Source: Clarkia xantiana subsp. parviflora (Eukaryota; Streptophyta; Magnoliopsida; Myrtales; Onagraceae). Taken from it: a DNA stretch of 64,000 bases. Both the position numbers and the translations under genes were made by a program. Below, one piece after another: positions 46,168-54,266 of this stretch (positions are counted from its first letter, which is position 1; the number at the start of each line of letters is the position of its first letter). Location of the stretch: positions 24,999,066 to 25,063,065 of the forward strand of contig JAPTYO010000059.1 of the NCBI GenBank assembly GCA_036873135.1. The letters run 5' to 3'. The notes beneath the pieces are model-generated. The model was given only the letters and a program-made list of their open reading frames with translations. It was not told where the DNA came from and made no database searches.

Positions 46168-49100
46168 TTAGTGACGGTTTGATAAAGCTGGCTTCCTGCA
46201 TGCAATGTAGGAGCGCAGAGCTCCTTGTTTGATCAGTTCTTCGATTCTGTTGCGAAGAGAGGGGCACGCATTCGTGCTGTGACCCCATTTGTTGTGATAG
46301 TGGCACCACATTTCTGGATTCTTCCCGAGGAAGGCGATCCGGATCTCGCTTGGAGGAGGTAAAACATCCTTCAAGATGGTCTTGAACAACTCCTCCACCT
46401 CTATGTTCAGAGGTGTATATTCGCCATCTTGGTTGTTGTTCAAGTCTTGTCTTGCACGCTTGTGTTCGTGTGCCTCCTCTTGTTCTGCGGGTGGGATAAA
46501 CCACCCCAGCTCGTTTGCGACCTCGATTGCTGTTTCTATCTTCTCCTTCAAGTCAGCCATAGATTTGGTTGTTCTCCAGCCTTGTGTTCGTCCAAATAGG
46601 AGGAATGTAGGTGAGTTCATGTTCAGGAAAAAGGCATTGATCACAGCTGACTTCTCTGCCAAACTTGAAGTTGCGTTTATGGCGAATCGTTTGAAGTAAT
46701 TTTGGATGGATTCTGACTCCCCTTGTTTGATGTCCCATATGCTTGGGAGCATTGGGGTTTGAAATGCTGGGAGTCTTTCTCCTTTGCTCATCATTTCGTC
46801 AAATCGCATTTCAACTTCAGACTTGGAACATTGTCCCCTTTCAATGACTGCTATGTCCAGGCGGTTCTTGCATCTTAGGGCGTTGACATAGCATTTTCGT
46901 GCTGTCGTCTGATCGCCTAAGACTTCACCAATTCCTCCCCTTAAGCGGTATTTCAGCTTTTGATGTGCCGTTGAAGGCACCATCTCGTAGGGATTTATCG
47001 TTGTTATTTCGAGAATTCCGTTGTAAGCGCCAAGGCTCTCGACGATCACGAAAGTGATGTCGACTTTCATTGCGTTCCATCCTTCTCCTATCACAGTGGG
47101 AAGGGTGATCATCCCCAGTGGGTATGTAGCAGCTCCAGCAAAGCTTACTAACGGGAAATTTCCCGGCTTCAGGACTTCTCTCTTCATTCCAAGCTGTTCG
47201 AGGACATTGATATGGAGGATGTCTGACGAGCCTCCTCCGTCGACTAGAATTCTTTTGACGTCGAACCCGTTGATTTCCATCGTTATTACTAACGCGTCAT
47301 CATGCGGGTAGACGATGTGTTCCATGTCTTTTCTCGAGAATCCTATCACGGGGTCCTCCTCTTCCGGTTTCTTTCTTTTCCCATACTTGGGGAGTGTGCT
47401 TGCCTGCGCAGCGTATACGTCTCTTGTGTTGGAGACTTGTCCTCCAGCAGCTGGACCACCATGAATGACATTAATAACTCCCCTCTTTTTAGGAGGGGGG
47501 TTGTCATTGGTCTTCTCTTTTCCTTTCTCCTTTGGCGTGAATTTTCTTTTCATCTTCTCAATCTTTCCCCCCTGGTCGACGTAGTGCTTAAGTCCGCCTT
47601 CTTGTATGATTCGATTGATTTGGAACTTAAGGCTTCTACAGTCGTCAGTTTCATGGCCGTTGACTTCGTGGCTTTCACACCACTTGTCTTGCTCCTTCCC
47701 TAGCTGGCCCTTTCTGAAACCGAATGGCTCTTTCCAGAGGTTTTGCTCTTTCATTTCTTTCAGTATGACACTCAAGGGAGCGTTCAATGGGATTAGTTCA
47801 ATGGTGTTGACATCTGGATTCTTGTCCTCTTCAATGTTGAATGTTCTCTTCTGGGGCGGAGTCCACTGTTTTTGTTGGGAGGTTTGGTTCTGCTTCGGGG
47901 GGCCTGGCTTACTTTCATCTTTCTTGTTGTCGGGCTTAACCCACTTGTCCCGTGCTGTCATCTTGTAATGCTCAGCATCAATGTACTCTTTTACTCTTGC
48001 CACGAGCTCTTCCATTGTTTCCGCCGGTCTTGTAGAGAGCTTTTGGCCCAAGGCGTACCCGTGCCTACCCAGGTTTCTGACAAAGGCGTGGATGATTTCT
48101 ATCTCTGCGATGTTCGTTTGGATTTCCGAGATGTTTTGATTAAATCGGATGTAGTAGCTTGCGAGGGACTCATTCCACTCTTGCTTGACGTCATCCAAGG
48201 CATTTGATCCTTTGATAATCGAACGTTCTCCCATGTAACGTTGGATGAACTTTTCTTTGAGGGACTGCCACGAGTCTATGCTTTTCTTTGGCAGGGAGAA
48301 GAGCCAGTGTGCGGCTGGTCCGCCTAACGTTTGGGGGAACGTCATGGCTATGTGGTGAGGGTTGTCTGTCCTTCCCAAAAGCATTAGTTCATGTTGTTGC
48401 ACATGCTCTATCGGGTCTCCCTTGCCTCGGTACTTTTCCGGTCTTAGATTATACAGTGCGTCTGGGACGCGACTGTACACCAGCTCGTCAGTGAAAGGGT
48501 GGGATGTGGTGTCCACCAATGTGTTCATCCCTCTCATTTTCCTTTGCTTTATCTTTTTTTCGATCAACTGTTCAAGCATCTCCTCCGTCAACCCGGTGAC
48601 TGGGTTACTCTGATTTTGGGGGTATGCTTCTTGTCCCATGCTTGCGCCTTGTTGGGGAAATTGCGCCTGCGTCGGATTGTACTGAGAATATCCACCTTGA
48701 TATCCCTGGAATGTTTGAGACGGCTGCCTCCAGGCTCCTTCATTGAATGGCCCTGCTTGGTAGGGTGTTTGGGAATGTGAGAGCTCCTGTCTTGTCCCTT
48801 GTTGGGGGAACTGCCTGCTTTGCTGTGCGTTCCCGTGAAAGGTCGGGGTTTTTGAGATTGTAGGGCCTCTCTGCTGAGGTGCATTCATTGGAGGCGCCTG
48901 CCTTGGTGGCGGGGGGGCATATTAGCTTGTTGCGCGGGAGGGGGTGGTGGTGCCCCGTATCCTTGGTTGCGCAATGCCTCTCTTAGATGAAGCAGCTGTT
49001 CGAGTGCTGCCATCATTTCCGGGGTGACTGTAGGTTTAGTCTGTGCCCCTGGTGCCTGGTTGTATGCTCCAGCGGTTGGCATTCCATATGGTTGTTCCTG

Positions 49101-49343
49101 CGTGTTGAAGGTTTGATGGGCGAAGCCTGGGGGAGCGTTGGTTTGCTGTGTGCCCCCTTGCGCGTTACTCCGAGAGTGTACGCTTCTTGTTGGCATAGAC
49201 GAGGCGACTGAGGCCTCGCCTTGGCTCTGCGGGGGGTCTCTCTGTGGAGATCTCATGCTTGACTCCGGGGCCGGAGTTTTCCTTGGACGTCCTGGTCCTC
49301 TTCTCTTCGTCTTAGTCGGCGGTGGCTGCTCGTTGCTTGCCAT
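46168..49343 (-). pseudogene. gag-protease-partial gag reading frame of the gypsy element, one frameshift
   Basis: The frame starts at 49343 (MASNEQPPPTKTKRRG), about 40 bp inside the element, and runs as a Pro/Gln-rich N-terminus of about 150 residues. It loses frame at a run of seven C (minus strand, 48911-48917) and continues in the neighbouring frame (906 codons, ATG at 48888) to 46168. Domains on the second part: retrotransposon gag core (about residues 160-310; GPAAHWLFSLP, WQSLKEKFIQRYMGE, SLASYYIRFNQNI), then a zinc-knuckle-like WCESHEVNGHETDDC. The aspartic protease follows, with VDGGGSSDIL, and then GIGEVLGDQTTARKCYVNAL. The frame then enters a second gag-like stretch (IKQGESESIQNYFKRF and a second knuckle WCHYHNKWGHSTNAC..LRNRIEELIKQGALRSYI) and stops. 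No RT follows. Gag would assemble particles and the protease would cleave it, if the frame were read. Confidence 0.85.
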
Positions 49344-49361
49344 GATGTTGGTCTTGTGGGT

Positions 49362-49379
49362 GATCCGCAGACGGCGCCA
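49362..49379 (-). promoter_or_regulatory. Primer-binding site of the gypsy element
   Basis: On the minus strand the right LTR is followed after two bases by TGGCGCCGTCTGCGGATC. The first nine bases match the complement of a tRNA-Asp 3' end as I remember it (TGGCGCCGTTGCCGG), with small mismatches after that. It sits where a minus-strand primer site must be and fixes the element's orientation. The tRNA identity is an inference. Confidence 0.7.
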
Positions 49380-49381
49380 AG

Positions 49382-50155
49382 TGTTTCGACCAAGTTATTG
49401 CGGGTTGCCCGCTGAATAACTCGTCGAAGTCTTCGAGTTGGGTGCGAGCCAAGTCCGTCCTCTAGAGTCACGTGCAGGCCTTAGCTTCGTCTTCTGAACA
49501 GCGGTAAGTCCTTTGGGCTCTCTGATAGTTCGTCTGTCTGCACCTGCGAGAGGAACATTACCAAGAAATCCCCATGGAGAGGGGGGGGGGTGCTTGGTGC
49601 GCTCGCTCCGACGATCAACATTAGTCGGCTTCTAGAGAGTGAAAGAGAGGGTTTTCTAGAGAGAGGTCAGAGCTTTTCCCAATCTCACCCAAAGTGACTT
49701 TTAAAATGACTTTAGAATGTTTACCCCCAAGGTGGCTATTTATAGGCAACCTTGGACCGTAAACCGGTTTTGACCCGGTTCAATGTGGAAATGTGAACCG
49801 GGATGTAGGGGAGAGCTTTGGGAAAAGGACTCTGACGCGCGTCTCAGGCGGCTGTCACGAGCGGGACGTGCGCACCTTTGAAACATAGAAGTTAGTTAAA
49901 AATCGGGTCTCCTATACATCCGAGATGAAATGGGGGGTGTGCGCGACACCCCCCGGGTGTTGAGTTTATCCGGAATTCCGGGTAAGCTGGGGCTTACCCG
50001 GAATTTTCCGGGTAAGCCCCCCGGGGATGTCGGGCAAGTTCGCGACTTGCCCGGTTTCCCCCGGTTAGCTCGAAATTGGGGATTCGTAAAGGGTCTTGCG
50101 CGTGTATGAGGTCCGAATAATTAAGACCGAGCCCGAATCATGCGTATATCCATCA
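49382..50155 (-). repeat. 5' LTR of the inner gypsy element
   Basis: 774 bp, the partner of 39784-40539. The minus-strand TATA box CCTATAAATAG lies at about 49736-49746 and would drive transcription towards gag. It carries an extra 30 bp near 49987 that duplicates the local word TTACCCGGAATT, and lacks 15 bp present in the other LTR. Confidence 0.95.
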
Positions 50156-50160
50156 CCTTC

Positions 50161-51168
50161 TAGGAACGAGATGACACTTGTAAGTTCCAAAAGTAGAAGA
50201 ACAACGAGATGGCAGGACACACCCTCCTACCACTCCCGAAAACATAAGGAGAAACAAGCAATAAAAAGGTGCATGCATCTAAGGTTAAGAAGAAATCAAC
50301 GCTGAAAAGTATACTCAGCATCAGAAAGGAATGATGCAATCCAAGGTAACACAACACCCTAAAGCTTGCCCATGACCTAAGGGCACTAGCTGCAAAGCTA
50401 CTAGGATGGTACCATAGTAGTAGCATATCTCCACGAGGTCGGGACCGTAAGGAAAGTGTAAACTAGCCCGAACCTGAGTAGCATCGATAACGGTCCCCTC
50501 TTCAAGCGGAAATGAAGATACAGGGGGACCCCCCTCATCATTGGGTAGCGTGGTTCATAAGAGGCGTCCATACAAGCAACCTTGACATAAAACTCGAATT
50601 CCATCTTAGAGAGGAGATTGTCCATCATTGGGCTCTGTCCGAAAAATTGGACTCGGTCCAAACAAACTCGAGCTGTCGAGCCGTACCAAGCTTCATTCGG
50701 CCCGGTCGAAACCTAACGTTACCTAGTGGGGGAGGTCCGAAAATTTTGAGCCTCAAGATGGGGTAGCTTAAAGAAAAATAACAACATACTTCAAGGAAGT
50801 AACTTGAATAAAAAATAACTCTTACATGGATGAGGGAGAGAAGGAGAAACATCTAGCACAAGGTAAGCATATGCATCCCAAATGAAGAAGACACAAGAAC
50901 CATGGACACACCTCCAACCACAAATAGGAGATGCAATCCAATGCCCAGGCCAAGACATGGAGCATGTCATATTCTCCCATGATGACACTATATTCATAAC
51001 AATTATCACCAAAAGCTTAAATATCAGAAGTATATTGAGATGGTGGGAGCATCTCCCTACCCATTGGAGGCAATCATGTTACTCATGATGCTTGAGTCGA
51101 AATAAAAGCAATTACACCTAAACACCATCTTGGTAGTGATGGATTTAGGGGATACAATTATGGAAACA
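50161..51168 (+). pseudogene. Older gypsy-type element, right part with decayed gag-protease
   Basis: At about 50935-51030 the plus strand reads DMEHVIFSHDDTIFIT and SLNIRSIL. This is the same region as DMEHIVYPHDDALVITMEI and FDVKRILVDGG of the inner element, but the active-site Asp-Gly motif is lost (RWWE in its place). The strand is opposite to the inner element. The rest of the segment has frameshifts and stops. It continues from 39783 and so is the host of the nested insertion. The right border is not clear and no matching 3' LTR is seen. Confidence 0.6.
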
Positions 51169-51216
51169 CGTGTACATGCTTGGTAAACTTATTACGCATC
51201 GGAAATGACACACATA

Positions 51217-51426
51217 TCAGTTTAGCTTTCCGTAACCCATGAACGTCACGAGGGAGTTCGTGATCTGCCGGACGGTGTCTTGCGGGAACCCTTGTTGAAG
51301 AGCAATCCGCAGGATATGGTCTTCACAACAAAGCCTCTTCAATCTGATTGCTGGGATGAATCTCTGGGATAAGTTGTTAACACAATTTGACACCACATTG
51401 GATAAAGGAGTGGTTCGGCAGAACCC
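51217..51426 (-). other. Unrecognised open fragment, possible pseudogene exon
   Basis: On the minus strand an open stretch of 69 codons ends in a normal stop at 51217-51219. It reads NLSQRFIPAIRLKRLCCEDH, then ILRIALQQGFPQDTVRQITN, then SLVTFMGYGKLN. Its composition is protein-like and denser in GC than the flanks. There is no ATG near its start and I do not recognise the family. It could be the last exon of a broken host gene or part of a transposon. Confidence 0.3.
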
Positions 51427-51449
51427 TCAAGGAACTAAATCTGGGATAT

Positions 51450-53460
51450 ATTTTGGCAAAAAAAAAAAAAAAATCTGGGATATAACATGCAAGACTTATA
51501 TATAAATCATTAATGACATCTTAATCTAACTTCTTATTACGTTTTTTACATTATTACAACTTAAAAGAAAAATTCTATCATTGTTGAGGTTTTTTTTAAT
51601 CAATAATGACAATACTTTTGGCAAAAAAAAAAAATGACAATACTTGTTTTGTTAATTTCTATAATAAATAAATACAATTGGAATAATTATAAATATCATT
51701 CTATTTAATGTAATAGGTGGTCTACCAACATATATTTTCTATCCCGAATTCTTACTGACTATATATATAATCTAGAATCTAGATTAATAAAATTTAGATA
51801 TACTAGAGAAGTAGACACTACATCCAATTAAAGATATGAATATATAATACTTTTATTAAGAGACAAAGATTTTTAATATCACTAATAAATTAAATTATAC
51901 TGAAATATACAAAAAAAAAAAAAAAAAGTTTAGAAAGAGATTACAATTAAAAAAATGAGTTTATTATGAGTTTGCATCCTTATTTTCAAATCACTCAGCC
52001 CATAATATATATCATTCCTTAATCATCAGAAAGAAAATTTAACCCTATTTAATCTATACAGAAGATGTTTCTCTAAAATCATATTATTTCTTTGTAATAT
52101 TGCAACTTAACCAGTAAGCCTCTTATAATTTGATAAACTCAACCATTTAATGCAAATATTTAGACATTTCATGCAATTTCACCTTTTAAACTCACCCTAC
52201 AAGACAACAATACATGAAGGAGAGTTAAAATAAAATGGCATAGTGAAGGAAACTACATACACCACCGGAAGCCGGTATGATCCACCTATCAACGTACAAG
52301 TTTGTTAAAAATGATCCACACTGATTAATTATCCCAACCAGCTGGAACCTTAACAATATATATAAGCGTCTGATAAAGTATTTTCTCATATAAAATGTTG
52401 CAGAAATGTATAAAATTAGTTGTTATTGAAGAAGTATGACAGAAGACCAAGTTCACCCATATGATAAAACCAAACTATTACATCGATCATAAAAGATCTC
52501 TGATATTCATGTATACATTCCACTTGGAACATGATATTTTGCTATAACAATGAAACTATTACAAATGCAATGACCAAAAGAACCGAAGATCTCATATCAA
52601 AGAGAAGAAAGAATAACAGTTATACCACTACATACCGAACAACAAACACTAGCAATATATATGTTTACTACTAGCAAGCTCTGAAAGTTTTTCTCCTTTG
52701 CAAACATGTTCTCCTTAATTTGCAAAAATAGAGTAAATTACTATTCATCAAGCTGAATTTCACCAAAATTAAAATTAGGTAGCGAAATTTTGTTTTGTAC
52801 TAAATAGTTAACTAGATTTTCATAAACGAGTAATTAAATATCTCTGACCAATTTAACATTAAAATTTAATAGAATTTTTCACGTGATTAATTGAGTTTGC
52901 ACACTTCACTTATGTGAATACATATCAGAATCATATCAAAAGGAACAATATCAATAATCCGAACTAATTTTTTGTTTCTTTCTAATGAAATTCAAACAAG
53001 TAACCCAATTACAGATCAATACTCAATTAATCAATTTAGACATGACCTACATCGTTGATAATATGAGAAACCCGAAAATTTTCCATTAAATTTTAATATC
53101 AAATTGAACGAAAATATCTATATATATTTACACATTGCCAAATTCAATTTTTTATGTTCATCTTTAGAATATACCAGCTGACATGTTCTGAACTTTCTGA
53201 GCAAGTGATGTTGGCACTTGGCAGTTCATGAGCCCCTTAAGAAATGAAGAAGTCAAGTTGGTATTTGCTATATATATATATATATATATGACCTTGACCC
53301 ATATCCTCTGAATATTCTTTCTTCCTTTCCATTTAATTCCTTTATGTCTATATGAGTATAAGTGCAGGTGCAGCTTATCCCATTTAAAATGGGAATTGGA
53401 CCCTTTTTTTGTGGCAAACTTAATTTTTTTAATAGTAAACTTTATTTAAAAAAATATATT
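51450..53460. other. AT-rich intergenic DNA, no feature recognised
   Basis: Several poly-A runs, and the word TTTTGGCAAAAAAAAAAAA occurs near 51452 and 51616. No coding signal, RNA gene or complete transposon found. Confidence 0.6.
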
Positions 53461-53463
53461 TAA

Positions 53464-53876
53464 GAGCATCCACAATGGTTTTACATAAATTGTATTCTTT
53501 AAAATTGCCACGTAGACATTTATGTACACTTTAAGTAATACGTAAATTTAAGACACACGTAAAAAATATTTTCTCTACAATCGTATTACTTAAACATGTT
53601 CCTTAAATATATTTTATTATTAAATTTTTCAACAACCACCAATAAGATATTAGCATTAATTATAAAATGAATTAATTTATAATAAAAATTGGTTACGTAA
53701 TACATAGTGCATTACTTAAATTTAAGGAATTCTTTATGTAAAAACATAAATTTACGCGTGGGTCCCATCTTTAAGGAATGCTATGTAAAACCACTGTAGA
53801 TAGTTTTTGTTGCTTTACTTAAATAAACATGTAGGACCCACGTTTACGTAATCTTTACGTAATACCATTGTGGATG
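53464..53876. mobile_element. PIF/Harbinger-like MITE (copy 4), right tip altered
   Basis: GAGCATCCACAATGG at the left after a TAA. At the right CCATTGTGGATG is followed by ATGCATATT instead of CTC plus TAA, so the last few bases are lost or changed. It is nearly identical to copies 2 and 3 inside. It ends about 390 bp before the glycosyltransferase ATG and may contribute to that promoter. Confidence 0.9.
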
Positions 53877-54266
53877 ATGCATATTTTTTACGTATTTACA
53901 TAGAATTATAAAAATCATACTCAACATAAAATTAGCAACCCCACGTCATAAATAATTTCCAGTTACAGTACAATTAAGTTTGGCCCGGAAAAGTCCAAAA
54001 ATGTACAGAAAATAGAACGACAACCGCCGTATCGCATGGCATGACGGCAACAACGTAGAGTAATAAACTACGTCATTCATTCATATTTTGTCTGCCCACT
54101 TATTTCATGCCACGTGTACTCTCATATGGAATCTAGTTCATTCTAGCTAGTCCTTCTTCCTCTACTATATATATATATATATATAAGAGAAGTAAATAAA
54201 CTAGCATATATACATAGAATCTACATCATCAGATAATAAGATATTTATATCATATAATTATAAGCC

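Larger units (their letters stand above)
39784..50155 (-). mobile_element. Ty3/gypsy (Tat-like) LTR retrotransposon, non-autonomous, 10.4 kb
   Basis: Complete borders: LTRs at 39784-40539 and 49382-50155, with target duplication CCTTC at 39779-39783 and 50156-50160. The coding strand is minus, shown by gag direction, a primer-binding site beside the right LTR and a TATA box in the LTR on the minus strand. In element order it holds: 5' LTR (right), gag and protease, a second partial gag module, the 130-bp tandem repeat, an antisense spliced gene, about 1.8 kb of non-coding DNA and the 3' LTR. No reverse transcriptase, RNase H or integrase motif is present in any frame, so movement would need enzymes from a relative. 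Antisense extra genes and 3' tandem repeats are known in Tat-lineage elements. Confidence 0.93.

Noticed and set aside
47054..49419. Several plus-strand frames of 80-130 codons opposite gag
   Set aside because: They are antisense shadows of the gag-protease frame and have no recognisable domains. The supported antisense gene lies elsewhere (42399-44731).
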